From Acidobacteriaceae bacterium (GTDB lineage: Bacteria > Acidobacteriota > Terriglobia > Terriglobales > Acidobacteriaceae), in NCBI GenBank assembly GCA_027449965.1, contig DAIDKP010000003.1, positions 1 through 64,000 on the forward strand: DNA of 64,000 bases. The letters are read 5' to 3'. The notes below the pieces were generated by a model. It was not told the origin of the DNA and did no database searches. It saw only the letters and a program-made list of their open reading frames with translations. Position 1 is the first letter of the stretch, and every line of letters begins with the position of its first letter. Of this stretch, positions 46,956 through 58,262 are shown in pieces. The position numbers and the translations under genes are program-made.

Positions 46956-47999
46956 TCAGAACAGGGAGGCTGGGCGCTGGGGCATGGCGATGCGGAAGTG
47001 CTCGTAGGCCAGGCGCGTGGCGATGCGACCGCGTGGAGTGCGATCGAGAAAGCCGATCTGGATGAGGAATGGCTCGTAGACTTCTTCGAGCGCGCCTTCA
47101 TCTTCGGAGAGAATGGCGGCGAGGGTGCCGAGGCCTACGGGTCCGCCATCGTACTTTTCAATGATGGTGAGCAGCAGGCGGCGGTCGATTTCGTCGAAGC
47201 CGTGCGGATCGACGTCGAGCATGGTGAGCGCTGCGTGGGCGGTTTTGCGGTCGATCTCGCCGTTGCCGCGCACCTGTGCGTAGTCTCGGACGCGACGCAG
47301 GAGGCGGTTGGCGATGCGCGGGGTGCCGCGTGAGCGAAGAGCAATCTCGGCGGCGCCGTCGGTGTCGATGGGCACTTGCAGGACTTCGGCGGAGCGCTCG
47401 ACGATGATGCGCAGTTCTTCCTCGGTATAAAACTCCAGCCGCAGCAGGATGCCAAAGCGCGATCGCAACGGCGAGGAGAGCATCCCAAGCCGGGTGGTGG
47501 CGGCGACGAAGGTGAACGGGCGAATCTCCATGACATGCGTGCGCGCGGATGGTCCCTGGCCGATGATGATGTCGAGCTTGAGGTCTTCGAGGGCGGTGTA
47601 GAGTTTTTCTTCGAGCACGGGCTGAAGGCGGTGAATCTCGTCGAGAAAGAGCACCTGTTTGTCCCGCAGATTGGTGAGGATCGCGGTCATGTCGCCCTGA
47701 ATCTGGAGGGTTGGGCCGGAGGTCTGCTGGAAGCCGACATCGAGTTCGTTGGCGATGATGGAGGCGAGCGTGGTTTTGCCGAGGCCGGGCGGGCCGGAGA
47801 GCAGGACGTGGTCGAGGGCTTCGCCGCGGGATTTGGCGGCTTCGAGGGCGATGGCGAGCTGCTCCTTGGCGCGGGACTGGCCGATGAACTCGCGGAGCCA
47901 GCGCGGGCGGAGCTTGAGTTCGAAGCCGTCTTCCTCGCCGGCGCGCGCGGCGCTGATGAGTCGGTCGGGGGAGTCGCTGGAGTCTTTGCTGCGTGCCAT
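46956..47999 (-). CDS. ruvB: Holliday junction branch-migration helicase RuvB
   Basis: 347-residue AAA+ motor that, with RuvA, drives branch migration. Walker A 'GPPGLGKTT' (69-77), Walker B '[10 protein letters not shown]', sensor '[16 protein letters not shown]' with arginine-finger region, and C-terminal winged helix '[22 protein letters not shown]'. Start at 47999 gives the standard N-terminus ('[12 protein letters not shown]'). ruvA and ruvC are not adjacent. Converges on glgP with 27 bases between stops. Confidence 0.97.
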   Translation of the reverse strand: MARSKDSSDSPDRLISAARAGEEDGFELKLRPRWLREFIGQSRAKEQLAIALEAAKSRGEALDHVLLSGPPGLGKTTLASIIANELDVGFQQTSGPTLQIQGDMTAILTNLRDKQVLFLDEIHRLQPVLEEKLYTALEDLKLDIIIGQGPSARTHVMEIRPFTFVAATTRLGMLSSPLRSRFGILLRLEFYTEEELRIIVERSAEVLQVPIDTDGAAEIALRSRGTPRIANRLLRRVRDYAQVRGNGEIDRKTAHAALTMLDVDPHGFDEIDRRLLLTIIEKYDGGPVGLGTLAAILSEDEGALEEVYEPFLIQIGFLDRTPRGRIATRLAYEHFRIAMPQRPASLF

Positions 48000-48226
48000 G
48001 CTGAAGGCAAGTGTAACGGCAGCGGGGTTGGCAGGCAAAGCGAAGGTGTCCGGATGGATGAAGGCGGCAAACTTGAATTTGTGTGGATGATATGCGTGGG
48101 CTGCTGCGGTCGGGTCCGAGTGAATGCGGAGTTTTCATTGGCCCATCCGGCAGACCATCACGCGCCAGGCAAAGCGATGGGCATGGCGGTCGCTCCGGTA
48201 GACTGGTGAGGGAGCGACGGCGGGCA

Positions 48227-49447
48227 TTGAAGAACGAGTCATCGATCAGGGCGCGGTGGAGGAAGTTTCGGTTTCTGATGCCGCAGCGGGTGGCTGCCGG
48301 TCTGTTGCTGCTGTTTCTGGCGCAGGGGCTTTGGCTGACTTCGCGGCAGACGCTGAGCGAGCGGGATTACGCGTATGCGCGTTGTGGGCGGGAGATGTGG
48401 GAGCACAGCCCGCCGCTGGCTGGATACTTTACAAGTTGCGGGAATATTCACGACGGGGTGCTGGCGTATCGGCTGGCGGGGCTGCCGCTGTCGCTCTATG
48501 TGGACTGGGAGCGGGTGGCGGACCACTTTCGCAAGCCTGAAGATCGCGTGATGGCGACGAGCGATGCGCCGGTGTCGGCCTGGGAGCTGCGGCACCAGAT
48601 GACGCATGTGATGCTGCTGTTGCGGCTGCCGTTCATGGCCGCCGGGCTGGTGCTGGGCGGGGTGTTGTGGTGGGTGACGCGACGACTCTTTGGCGATGCG
48701 GGCGGGTATGTGGCGCTGGCGCTTTACTGCTTTTCGCCGCCGGTGCTGCGGCTGACGGTGATGCCGAATCCGGAGATTCTGACGGCGCTGGGATTGTTTG
48801 CAGCGATCTACACGGCGATAGGCGTGGCGCACGCGATGCAAGGGCCGAGGCGCAAGTGGCGTCCGCGGATTGCGTTGTTGACGCTGACGCTGGGGGTGGT
48901 GGCGGCATCGCACATTGCGGCGCTGCCGGTGGCGCTGGGACTGAGCCTGGTGCTGATGTTGTGGATCGCCGAAGGGCGGCGGAGCATGGTGTTGCCGGTG
49001 CTGCTGGCCTCGGGCGCGGGGGCGATGGTGCTGCTGTTTGCCTGCTACAACGTTTCGCCGGATGCCTTCAGCTATGTCTTCCGCTCCGACGCCGGTCAGC
49101 TGGGGATTTCGCTGGAGCCTGCGCGACGGTTCTACGCTTCGATGGGGAATGCCGGGTTGACGATTGCCGTTGTTGCTGCATTCTGGCTGTATGGCGCGCT
49201 GAAGCGGACGATCTACTTTGGCAATACAACGCCACTGCTGGTAGCTGTGGTCTTTAGCGTCGCGGTTACCCGGGGTGTGCCTGGGGCGCCGCAGGTGTGG
49301 GCGCTGCCGTTTGTGTGCGCGTTTGTGGCGGGGGTCTTCGCCGATACGTTTGAGATGCCGAAAGGGCGTATTGCCGTGGCGGCGGCGGTGGCCGTATGCG
49401 GGTTGCAGGCGGTCTTTTGCCTGCTGAGCCTGCCGGGGCTTTTGTGA
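48227..49447 (+). CDS. Polytopic membrane protein, GT39-like
   Basis: About 400 residues with some nine hydrophobic helices. An acidic motif after the first helix ('SERDYAYARCGREMWE') and a central loop resemble the layout of dolichyl-phosphate-mannose/ArnT-type (GT39/GT83) glycosyltransferases, but no defining motif is certain. Start is uncertain: TTG at 48227 (after GTGAGGGAG), GTG at 48206, or ATG at 48278 are possible. It is divergent from ruvB and followed by gyrA on the same strand. Confidence 0.55.
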   Translation: MKNESSIRARWRKFRFLMPQRVAAGLLLLFLAQGLWLTSRQTLSERDYAYARCGREMWEHSPPLAGYFTSCGNIHDGVLAYRLAGLPLSLYVDWERVADHFRKPEDRVMATSDAPVSAWELRHQMTHVMLLLRLPFMAAGLVLGGVLWWVTRRLFGDAGGYVALALYCFSPPVLRLTVMPNPEILTALGLFAAIYTAIGVAHAMQGPRRKWRPRIALLTLTLGVVAASHIAALPVALGLSLVLMLWIAEGRRSMVLPVLLASGAGAMVLLFACYNVSPDAFSYVFRSDAGQLGISLEPARRFYASMGNAGLTIAVVAAFWLYGALKRTIYFGNTTPLLVAVVFSVAVTRGVPGAPQVWALPFVCAFVAGVFADTFEMPKGRIAVAAAVAVCGLQAVFCLLSLPGLL

Positions 49448-49517
49448 GGCTGGAGAGCCATTTCCGGGCAAGGCCATAAATAATTGAAAAACATGGATTT
49501 ATTTGCGAGTTTTACGC

Positions 49518-49547
49518 TTGCCCGATGACTCTGCCAGAGCCTAAAAT
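49518..49547 (+). promoter_or_regulatory. Candidate promoter for gyrA
   Basis: TTGCCC (49518-49523) and TAAAAT (49542-49547) with an 18-base spacer, 75 bases before the gyrA start. A moderate consensus match in an otherwise non-coding gap. Confidence 0.4.
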
Positions 49548-49621
49548 AGAAGAGAAAGCCGTCGAAGCCCAGGCTCAGCATTTTTCCCTCAGGGATGGCC
49601 CCTTCCGCGGCAGATATCTCT

Positions 49622-52192
49622 ATGGCAGACGAACAGAACCCCAATCTCCCTCTTGATCCTGGCGGCGCGCCGCCGAATTCGAACATTCAGCCCATCAACA
49701 TCGAAGAGGAGATGCGGCGGTCGTATCTCGACTACTCGATGTCGGTGATTATCGGTCGCGCTCTGCCGGATGTGAGGGACGGGCTGAAGCCGGTGCATCG
49801 TCGCGTGCTGTATGCGATGAGCGAGATGGGGCTGGAGCACAACAAGAAGTACACCAAGTGCGCGAAGGTGGTGGGGCAGACGATGGGCGTCTACCATCCG
49901 CACGGGGACTCGGCGATCTATGACACGATGGTGCGCATGGCGCAGCCGTTTTCGCTGCGCTATCCGATGGTGGATGGGCAGGGAAATTTCGGGTCGGTGG
50001 ATGGCGATCCGCCGGCTGCGATGCGCTATACGGAGTGCAGGCTGACGCGGATTGCCGGGGAGATGCTGGCCGATATCGAGATGGAGACGGTGGATTTTGT
50101 CCCCAACTACGATGAATCGACCTCGGAGCCGGGCGTTTTGCCGACGCGGATTCCAAATCTGATCGTGAATGGGTCAAATGGAATCGCGGTGGGCATGGCG
50201 ACGAATATTCCGCCACATAACCTGACCGAAGTGGTGAACGCGACGATTGAGCTGGTGAACAATCCGCAGGCGGGGCTGATCGAGGTGCTGCGGCATATTC
50301 AGGGGCCGGATTTTCCAACCGGCGGATTCATCTTCGGGAAAAGCGGCATCCCACAGGCGTATACGAATGGGCGTGGCCGATTCCTGATGCGCGCGCGGAC
50401 GGAGATTGAGCAGATCACCAAAGAAAAGACGGCGATCATTGTCACCGAGATTCCCTATCAGGTGAACAAGTCGAAGCTGATCGAACGCATTGCCGAGCTG
50501 GTGAACGAGAAGATTGTGGACGAGATCTCCGACGTGCGCGACGAGAGCGACCGCGACGGAATGCGGATCGTGATTGAGCTGAAGCGCGGGTCGCAGCCGG
50601 AGATTGTGCTGAACCAGCTTTTCAAGCATACGCAGATGCAGGAAAGCTTCTCGATGATCTTTCTTGCCGTAGTCAATGGGCAGCCGCGCGAGCTGGGGAT
50701 TGTGGACGCGCTGCGGTGCTTTATCGATCATCGGATTGAGGTGGTGCGGCGGCGCACGGTGTATCTGCTGCGCAAGGCGCGCGAGCGCGAGCATGTGCTG
50801 GAAGGCTACAAGATTGCGCTGGACAATCTGGATACGGTGATCCGCATTATTCGCGGATCGGGATCGCGGGCCGAGGCGCGCGAGAATCTGTATGCGTGGG
50901 GCAAGGGCAGCGAGATTGTGATCCGGCTGGATCGCGAGCGGCTGCATGGCGAAGAAAGCGGACTGACGCTGCGACAGATTGACGCGATTCTGGAGTTGCA
51001 GCTGTATCGGCTGACGCAGCTTTCGATTGACGAGCTGATGAAGGAGCTGGCCGAGGTACGGGTGAAGATCGCCGAGTATGAGGGGATTCTGGCGTCAGAG
51101 GCGAAGCTGCGTGCGGTGATCGTGAAGGAACTGACCGAGGTGCGCGACAAGTATGGCGACGCGCGGCGGACGATGATCGTGGACGAGACGGCCGAGTTGC
51201 AGATGGAAGACCTGATTGCCGACGAGCAGGTGGCGGTGACGGTGAGCCATCAGGGATATCTGAAGCGGACGCCGATTTCGACCTATCGGCAGCAGCGGCG
51301 CGGCGGCACGGGCCGGATGGGCATGAAGACGCGCGAAGAGGATATTGTGGCGCAGCTCATCGTGGACTCGACGCATGCGTATCTGCTGTGCTTCACGAAT
51401 ACGGGTCGCGTGTACTGGCTGAAGGTGTATGAGGTGCCGGATGTGGGCGCGGCGGGCAAGGGCAAGTCGATGCAGAGCCTGCTGAATTTGCAGCCGGGCG
51501 AGACGGTGCGGACGATTCTGCCGGTGAGAAATCTGGAGGAAGAAGGCAAGTTTATCTTCTTCTGCACGCAGCGCGGGAAGGTGAAGAAGACGCCGCTCAA
51601 AGACTTCAGCAACGTGATGGCGCGCGGAATTATCGCGATCGGCATTGAGAAGGACGACGAGCTGGTGGCGGCGCGGATCACCGACGGCAACCAGATTGTT
51701 TTCCTGGCGACGCATCTGGGCATGGCGATCCGCTTTGACGAGGCCGATGTGCGATCGATGGGCCGTCCGGCGGCGGGCGTGCGCGGCATTGATCTGGGCC
51801 GCAACGACTATGTGGTTGGCTCAGCGGTGACGCCGAAGGAGCACGAGCCGGGTGCGTGCCTGATCCTTTCGGTGACGGAAAATGGCTTTGGCAAACGCAC
51901 GGATGTGGAGGAGTATCGTCTGCAGACACGCGGCGGCAAGGGCGTGATCAACGTGAAAACGACAGCGAAGAACGGTCGCGTGAACTGCATTCAGCTGGTG
52001 GAAGAACACTCCGAGCTGATGATTATCAGCCGCGCGGGGAAGATGATTCGCATCGACACGAAGACGATCCGCGCGGCGGGCCGCTCGACGCAGGGCGTGA
52101 AGCTGCTGAATCTGGAGCCAGAGGACAAGGTGGCGGCGGCTGTGGTTGTCGCTCCCGAAGACGCGAAAGAGGATGATCTGACGGTGCAGTAG
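49622..52192 (+). CDS. gyrA: DNA gyrase subunit A
   Basis: 856-residue breakage-reunion subunit of gyrase. Catalytic Tyr136 in '[14 protein letters not shown]'; the quinolone-determining region reads '[19 protein letters not shown]', with the sensitive-type Ser97 and Asp101. A GyrA-box-like 'QRRGGTG' near residue 558 marks it as gyrase rather than topoisomerase IV ParC, and the six-bladed C-terminal domain follows. An in-frame ATG at 49595 would add nine residues. gyrB is not adjacent. A terminator follows. Confidence 0.97.
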   Translation: MADEQNPNLPLDPGGAPPNSNIQPINIEEEMRRSYLDYSMSVIIGRALPDVRDGLKPVHRRVLYAMSEMGLEHNKKYTKCAKVVGQTMGVYHPHGDSAIYDTMVRMAQPFSLRYPMVDGQGNFGSVDGDPPAAMRYTECRLTRIAGEMLADIEMETVDFVPNYDESTSEPGVLPTRIPNLIVNGSNGIAVGMATNIPPHNLTEVVNATIELVNNPQAGLIEVLRHIQGPDFPTGGFIFGKSGIPQAYTNGRGRFLMRARTEIEQITKEKTAIIVTEIPYQVNKSKLIERIAELVNEKIVDEISDVRDESDRDGMRIVIELKRGSQPEIVLNQLFKHTQMQESFSMIFLAVVNGQPRELGIVDALRCFIDHRIEVVRRRTVYLLRKAREREHVLEGYKIALDNLDTVIRIIRGSGSRAEARENLYAWGKGSEIVIRLDRERLHGEESGLTLRQIDAILELQLYRLTQLSIDELMKELAEVRVKIAEYEGILASEAKLRAVIVKELTEVRDKYGDARRTMIVDETAELQMEDLIADEQVAVTVSHQGYLKRTPISTYRQQRRGGTGRMGMKTREEDIVAQLIVDSTHAYLLCFTNTGRVYWLKVYEVPDVGAAGKGKSMQSLLNLQPGETVRTILPVRNLEEEGKFIFFCTQRGKVKKTPLKDFSNVMARGIIAIGIEKDDELVAARITDGNQIVFLATHLGMAIRFDEADVRSMGRPAAGVRGIDLGRNDYVVGSAVTPKEHEPGACLILSVTENGFGKRTDVEEYRLQTRGGKGVINVKTTAKNGRVNCIQLVEEHSELMIISRAGKMIRIDTKTIRAAGRSTQGVKLLNLEPEDKVAAAVVVAPEDAKEDDLTVQ

Positions 52193-52230
52193 CCTCGGCT
52201 GGAGCAGCGAGCTGGAGCAGCGAAAGGATG

Positions 52231-52267
52231 AAGCGGGCCGGAGTTTTTCCAGCCCGCTTTGTTCTTT
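52231..52267 (+). terminator. Rho-independent terminator after gyrA
   Basis: AAGCGGGC (52231-52238) pairs with GCCCGCTT (52252-52259), with inner GG/CC pairing, followed by TTTGTTCTTT. Lies 38 bases past the gyrA stop. Confidence 0.85.
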
Positions 52268-52425
52268 CTGCCAGGCAAGCGGCCCTGAAGGCGCCTGCGC
52301 TGACGACTGAAACTCAACCAAAACGGGAAATTATCAGACGCGGAGGCATCTGCATTGCTAACGCAGTCGGCTTCGCAACGCGATAGACTGGAATAGCTCG
52401 GATCTCTCTCCACGGACACCCTCGG

Positions 52426-53376
52426 ATGCATCGCGCCACACGTTACGCATGGATTCTCTTTCTCGCATTCAGCATTGCCGCGACGGCAAACACGGTTACG
52501 CCGCGTCGGCTGCATCATCATGCCCATCGGCTGGGTCGGACGATGCACAGCGGTGGTGTGGCGGCGAGTTCCCGGCGCGCTGGCAAGGCACCGTCTTCGC
52601 ATCCAACGCTGAGTGAAAAAACGCGGCGGCATTCTGCTCATGGAGTAGCGGCGACGAGTGTGGCGGCGCGGCGACACAGCACAACCAGCGATTCGCACAG
52701 GCGCGCCCACGCACAGACGGTTCGGATGAGCCGACGCTATCCTTCGGCACGGCGGCGCGCTACCTTGCGGGCAGTCTCGTTTCGCTGGGCATCGCCGCTG
52801 GCCGGATCGCGCGAGTCGCTGATCCATCAGAATGTCATGGCCGATGCGGAGGGTCTGGAGCGCATTCAGGACGATGCCGACCTGGATCATCACATCGCGG
52901 ATGGCGCGCTGGTTCCAGTCCCTGTCAACGATTCGTTGCGCATCAATGAGGATCTGCCGGAAAACCGGCGCTATTGCCGACCGTGGACTGCGGATTTTCT
53001 GCGTTCGCTGGCCGAGGCTCATGCAGCGGAGTTTCCCCGTTCTGCTCTGGAAGTGACCTCCGCGGTGCGGACGGTGGAGTATCAGCGCAAGTTGCGCCGC
53101 ATCAACGGCAATGCGGCGGCGGTGGATGGCGATCTGGCTTCGCCGCACCTGACCGGCGGAACGATCGACTTGGGAAAGAAAGGCATGAGCCGACGAGAGA
53201 TTGCCTGGATGCGCAACTGGCTGCTGCCGCTGCAACAGGCCGGGAAGATTGACGTTGAGGAAGAGTTCCGGCAGGCTTGCTTTCATATCTCGGTCTACAA
53301 GAACTTTGATGGCGATCAGCCCGATACGGCTGCGCCTGCGGTAGCCGATGGCCAGATGGAAACGCCGGGCAGATGA
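52426..53376 (+). CDS. DUF5715-type exported protein
   Basis: 316 residues. Signal peptide at about 1-21 (ATRYAWILFLAFSIAATA), then about 100 residues very rich in Arg, His and Ser (possibly disordered or cell-wall/nucleic-acid binding), then a conserved domain (about 130-300) with 'RTVEYQRKLRRINGNAA', 'SPHLTGGTIDLGKKGMS' and 'EEEFRQACFHISVYKNF'. The His/Asp/His placement ('SPHLTGGTIDLG...CFHISV') resembles the zinc site of LAS-type D-Ala-D-Ala peptidases (M15), so a peptidoglycan role is plausible but unproven. Confidence 0.7.
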   Translation: MHRATRYAWILFLAFSIAATANTVTPRRLHHHAHRLGRTMHSGGVAASSRRAGKAPSSHPTLSEKTRRHSAHGVAATSVAARRHSTTSDSHRRAHAQTVRMSRRYPSARRRATLRAVSFRWASPLAGSRESLIHQNVMADAEGLERIQDDADLDHHIADGALVPVPVNDSLRINEDLPENRRYCRPWTADFLRSLAEAHAAEFPRSALEVTSAVRTVEYQRKLRRINGNAAAVDGDLASPHLTGGTIDLGKKGMSRREIAWMRNWLLPLQQAGKIDVEEEFRQACFHISVYKNFDGDQPDTAAPAVADGQMETPGR

Positions 53377-53470
53377 TTGGCAGGCCAGCGCGCGCATGAC
53401 GACGATGGCAGCTTGAAACAGAGCCGGACTCCGCATCGGATTCCGCATCAGATGCGGATCGGAATGGGCG

Positions 53471-53516
53471 GGATTTCGCGTTTCAGAATTTCATGTTTTC
53501 AGGATTTCACGTTTGG
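53471..53516. repeat. Three degenerate 15-16-bp tandem repeats
   Basis: Three imperfect units beginning GGATTTCGCGTTTCA, GAATTTCATGTTTTCA and GGATTTCACGTTTGG in the gap between convergent DUF5715 and DUF2071 genes. A perfect palindrome TCCGCATC-A-GATGCGGA (53442-53458) lies just to the left. Either could slow or stop transcription; function unknown. Confidence 0.55.
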
Positions 53517-53536
53517 GGATAGGATCGCCGAGCTGC

Positions 53537-54328
53537 TCATCCCGCAGCCGGCAGCGCCGTGCCCACGGACGGCACGGCCACAAACTCCGTCTGCCATACG
53601 GTAACGGCCAGGTGACGGGAGTAGTAGAGCAGGGGTGGCTCATCCGGCAAAGTGAATCCTGCGGCAGCGACGAGATCGTTGCAGGTGATCTCGGCCTCGG
53701 CCTGTTCCAGTGTCCACGGGATATGACGAATGCTGGAGCGCAACAGGCGGCCCAGCATGTCCTGGGTGAAGAGACAGTAGCGCTCGGTGAGGAAGTATTC
53801 GATGGAGCCTGGACGACTTTCTGCAAGCTGACGTGTTGGGCCAAGACCGCGATAGCGCGCAGCGAAGTGGACGGGGCGGCGGCTGAGCAGACGGCGGCTG
53901 ATGAAGGAAAATTCGCGTTCCGCAAGGGTGGTCATGCTCATGCGCGCCCAGTAGTAGGGCAACTGAAAAAAACTGCGCGCAACGAAGACAGCGAACGGAT
54001 TGGTTGCATCGAGAGAGAAAAAGTAGACGCCCGGAGTTCCGGTGAGCGCGTCGCGGACGTAGGTGCGCAGATTCAACTCAGGAAAACGGCGAAAGCCGGG
54101 AACACAGGGCAGGCCGCGAAGCTGGATCCGATCCATGCGAAACGGAACGACGCCAAGCCAGGCTGATCCACAGCAGGTATCCACATCCAGCCCGGCAGGA
54201 AGCGCGGCGGCAACCATGGCGGGTGAAACGGGCCAATGCGCAAAGAGCAGATCGTCCCACTGCTGGGTCATCACCCAGTCGCGTGCCGGTTGTGCCTGCC
54301 CGGAGTTCCATGCGCCTGTTTCGGACAT
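53537..54328 (-). CDS. DUF2071 (YqjF-like) protein
   Basis: 263-residue protein matching the DUF2071 pattern: 'WDDLLFAHWPVSPAMVAAALPAGLDVD', 'WLGVVPFRM', 'FPELNLRTYV' and 'GVYFFSLDATN'. An internal ATG at residue 20 may be the real start, since the domain begins there. The function of the family is not established; members often occur as stand-alone cytoplasmic proteins. Divergent from the thyX-like gene. Confidence 0.8.
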   Translation of the reverse strand: MSETGAWNSGQAQPARDWVMTQQWDDLLFAHWPVSPAMVAAALPAGLDVDTCCGSAWLGVVPFRMDRIQLRGLPCVPGFRRFPELNLRTYVRDALTGTPGVYFFSLDATNPFAVFVARSFFQLPYYWARMSMTTLAEREFSFISRRLLSRRPVHFAARYRGLGPTRQLAESRPGSIEYFLTERYCLFTQDMLGRLLRSSIRHIPWTLEQAEAEITCNDLVAAAGFTLPDEPPLLYYSRHLAVTVWQTEFVAVPSVGTALPAAG

Positions 54329-54458
54329 CCGTGACTCCCCAGTTTCATGCTAGTTCAACTTGGCGCACTATGGACTTGTCCACGTACAGGTATTCCACAG
54401 AGAATCCACCTGGCCGATGCCGCCGGGGGGTGAGAATGCCGTATTCTGAACGGCAGGG

Positions 54459-56069
54459 ATGAGCACAGTGGATCCATTGCAGCCGGGCCGTGAGTTGCCT
54501 GTCGGGCAGGAGACGGATGTCTTTGCCGTGCATGGCGCAGACCCTGAGGTGCTGGCCTATGCGATGGCCAAGTATTCCCGCTCGTCGCTGTCGATGCGGC
54601 AGTCTTTGGCCGAGATCAGCGCGCAGCGGGCAGAACAGTTTCTGAACACGTTTTACTTCCAGTATGGGCATCGCTCGATTGCCGATCTGGCTCACATCGC
54701 CTTTGCGGTGGAGCGGCTGTCGCTGCTGGCGGCCATCGTGCTGGTGGATGAGCAGCGGTGGGATGGGCAGGAGCGCTCGACCCGCTATCAGAACTTCCAG
54801 AAATCCGGCTGGCATCGGCCAGAGTTTGGTTCGAGCGGGGATGCCCTGCAGGCGGAGGCACTGTACCACTCTGCCATCGAGCAGCTTTTTGCGGGGTATC
54901 AATCGATTTCAGCCAGGATTCTGGAAGCGCTGAAGCAACGGATCGCCCAGCCGGAGTCGATGGCCGCGGAGGCGTATACGCGGACGCTCAAGGCTCGAGC
55001 CTTTGATGTGGCTCGGTATCTGCTGCCGCTGGCGACGAATACTTCGCTGGGGCAGATTGTGAATGCGCGCACGCTGGAGACTCAAGTGGCGCGGCTGCTG
55101 ACAAGCGAGTTTGCGGAGGTGCGCGCGCTGGGCACCAAGCTGCGCGAGGCGGCGACAGGACCGGCCTGGAATGTGCAGGCCGCAGAGGGAGGCAGTCTGT
55201 GCGCTCGCATCGCCGCGCTGGACCCGAGCCTGGGCGCAGAAGCGGAGACGATCCTGAATCGCCCGGTTCATGCGGCTCCGACACTGGTCAAGTATGCGCA
55301 GCCCCATGCGTATGAGGCGGAGACACGTGCAGAACTGCGGCTGGCAGCGAGGGAGTTGCTGGGCAGGGTGGCCATTGCCGAGGCGCCGGTGGTCGATCTG
55401 GTGGAGCGCACGGAGTCGCTGGAAGTGGAGTTGGCGGCAACGCTGCTGTATTCAGTCAGCCAGCACAGCTACCGGCAGATTCGCGACCTGGTGGCGGAGA
55501 TGCCGGCAACGCGGGTGCAGGAATACATTGACCTTGGCCTTTGCCATCGCGGTCGTCATGATGAACCCCTGCGCGCCTTCCACGCCGGGCAGGCGCTGCG
55601 CTTCGACATTCTGATGGATATTGGCGGATTTCGCGATATGCACCGGCACCGTCGCTGCACACAGATTGTGCAGGAGTTCACCGGAGCGCACGGATGGGAG
55701 ACTCCGGATGCAGGCGACCTGGGCGCGGATGTGCTGCTGCTGACGGAAGCTGGCGCGCTGGGCGAATATCAGGCGGCGATGCGCGCAGCATGGGAGGCAA
55801 GCTCCAGGCTTGCGGCGATGGACATTCCTGAAGCCAAGCAGACGGCGCTGTATCTGCTGCCGCTGGGAACGCGGATCCGGTCGCTGTTCAAGATGGATTT
55901 TGCCGAGGCGCAGTACATCAGCGAGCTACGCAGCGGCGCGGCTGGACACTTCAGCTATCGTCGCGTGGCGTGGGAGATGTATCAGGCGTTTCAGCGGCAA
56001 CATCCTGCGCTGGCGCGACACTGGCGGGTGACGGACTTCACGGAGCCGATTGACCTGCTGAAACGATAG
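54459..56069 (+). CDS. Double-length ThyX-like FAD-dependent thymidylate synthase homolog
   Basis: ThyX makes dTMP from dUMP with FAD and methylene-THF; single-domain enzymes are about 220-250 residues and form tetramers with active sites at subunit interfaces. This protein is 536 residues and contains two ThyX-like halves: each has an 'A(R/L)YLLPLxT' segment (186-194 and 464-472). The canonical RHRxxS...ExSxRY signature is split: 'QERSTRY' is in the first half (104-110), while 'HRHRRCTQ' is in the second (395-402). An internal GTG at 54468 is an alternative start with better spacing to GGCAGGG. Activity cannot be judged by sequence alone. Confidence 0.75.
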   Translation: MSTVDPLQPGRELPVGQETDVFAVHGADPEVLAYAMAKYSRSSLSMRQSLAEISAQRAEQFLNTFYFQYGHRSIADLAHIAFAVERLSLLAAIVLVDEQRWDGQERSTRYQNFQKSGWHRPEFGSSGDALQAEALYHSAIEQLFAGYQSISARILEALKQRIAQPESMAAEAYTRTLKARAFDVARYLLPLATNTSLGQIVNARTLETQVARLLTSEFAEVRALGTKLREAATGPAWNVQAAEGGSLCARIAALDPSLGAEAETILNRPVHAAPTLVKYAQPHAYEAETRAELRLAARELLGRVAIAEAPVVDLVERTESLEVELAATLLYSVSQHSYRQIRDLVAEMPATRVQEYIDLGLCHRGRHDEPLRAFHAGQALRFDILMDIGGFRDMHRHRRCTQIVQEFTGAHGWETPDAGDLGADVLLLTEAGALGEYQAAMRAAWEASSRLAAMDIPEAKQTALYLLPLGTRIRSLFKMDFAEAQYISELRSGAAGHFSYRRVAWEMYQAFQRQHPALARHWRVTDFTEPIDLLKR

Positions 56070-56107
56070 CGGAGAGCAAGGATTCTTGCCATACATCCTG
56101 CCGGCGG

Positions 56108-56886
<779 letters not shown>

Positions 56887-56890
<4 letters not shown>

Positions 56891-58260
56891 TGCGTGTCTC
56901 CTGCATTGGCCGGGTTCCATGCCGCGATCGCAGCCTGATAGACCTCTTTGATGGACTGATTGTGTGCCTCCGCCGCGGCGCGGCAATCCTCAAACTCCGG
57001 CGCGGCATTCAAGACTTCACCCTGCAGCAGACCGAGCTTGATGCGGATGGGGCCGTAAGCTGTGGCGACAGTCGCGTGTTGACGATCCAGCGTGCGACGC
57101 ATCTCCCGATGGATGCGCAAGCCCAGGGTGCTGGTTTCTCGAAAGATCAGCGACTCCATGCGCGCCGCATCCTGGGGTCGCGCGAGCACGGTGAGCAGCG
57201 TTCCGGGACGGCCTTTTTTCATCTGCACCGGCGTCAGCATCACGTCCAGCGCTCCGTGAGCAAGCAGAGTCTGCGCCGCGTGTGCGGTGATCTGCGGATT
57301 GAGATCGTCGAGCGCCGTCTGGAGCACCATAACTTCTTCGCCATCACCTGCGGTCTGCTGCACTGTCTCGCCAAGGGAGAGGCGCAGGACATTGGGAAAT
57401 CCCCTGGGGTTGCGACTGCCAGCGCCATAGCCGATGGAGCGGACAACGGTCGGCGACGGAGTGGCTGTTTGCGGTGACAAAGATTGCAGAATGGCGGCAC
57501 CGGTGGGCGTGGCGAGTTCCTTTTGCAGATGAGCGGAGTAGGTGGGCAGACCGCGCAGCAACTCTGCTGTGGCTGGAGCCGGAACGGGGAACGTTCCATG
57601 TGCGCACTCTACCATTCCAGCGCCCACGTTGATCGCTGAAACATACCATTGCAAAGGCCCTTTGCGCTCCAGAAACTCAATTGCAGCACTGGCCGCGACG
57701 ATATCCACGATGGCATCGACCGAGCCAACTTCGTGGAAGTGGATGGAGTCCACGGGAACGTTGTGAATCTTCGCTTCGGCTGCGCCCAGCAGTTCGAAGA
57801 TGTGCGTGGCCCGGCGCTGAATGGCGGGGTCGATGGGTGAGGCGGCAATCCGTTTGCGAATCTGCGCCAACGAGCGCCCGTGCTCATGAGAGTGCTCATG
57901 CGTGTGGCTGTGGGCTGGCTCGTGCGTGTGGCCGTGTGCGTGCTCATGGCTGTGCTCGTGCGTGTGCTCATGTTTGTGCTCATGGCTGTGCTCGTGCGTG
58001 TGCTCATGGCTGTGCTCGTGCTCATGGCTGTGTACGTGGCCGTGTTCTGCTGCTTCGGCGGGCTGGCCCGCGACCAGCACCAGGAATCGCGTGGAAGAGA
58101 TTCCGCTGCGATCGACGGTTTCGCGGTGCAACGTTACACCCAGTTGCAGCGCGTCCACGGCTTGTTCAATGACGGCAAAGGGAACGCCCGCATCGAGAGC
58201 CGCAGCCACAAACATATCTCCGGCGATGCCGGCAAAACACTCAAGAAAGGCACTGTACAT
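56887..58260 (-). CDS. larC: Nickel insertase LarC with long His-rich tract
   Basis: 457-residue LarC, which inserts nickel into the pincer nucleotide using CTP in the characterised enzyme. The N-terminal 'CFAGIAGDMFVAAALDAG' and 'HFHEVGSVDAIVDI' and the C-terminal 'TALDDLNPQITAHAAQTLL' are typical. It is one uninterrupted frame, unlike L. plantarum larC, which needs a ribosomal frameshift to join LarC1 and LarC2. Residues 73-127 hold 27 His in an alternating His-x pattern, mostly HSHE/HEHT, a strong candidate nickel store or chelator. ATG lies 2 bases after the larE stop. Confidence 0.94.
57880..58044. repeat. Short tandem repeat encoding the LarC His tract
   Basis: About 165 bases of imperfect 12-bp-type repeats (minus-strand units like CACAGCCATGAG and CACACGCACGAG) encoding alternating His residues in LarC. 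Repeat length is a multiple of three, so expansion or contraction would keep frame. Confidence 0.8.
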
Positions 58261-58262
58261 GA

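Noticed and set aside
57880..58044. Repeat tract considered as a CRISPR array
   Set aside because: Units are about 12 bp, contiguous, without unique spacers, and encode an in-frame His tract in LarC.
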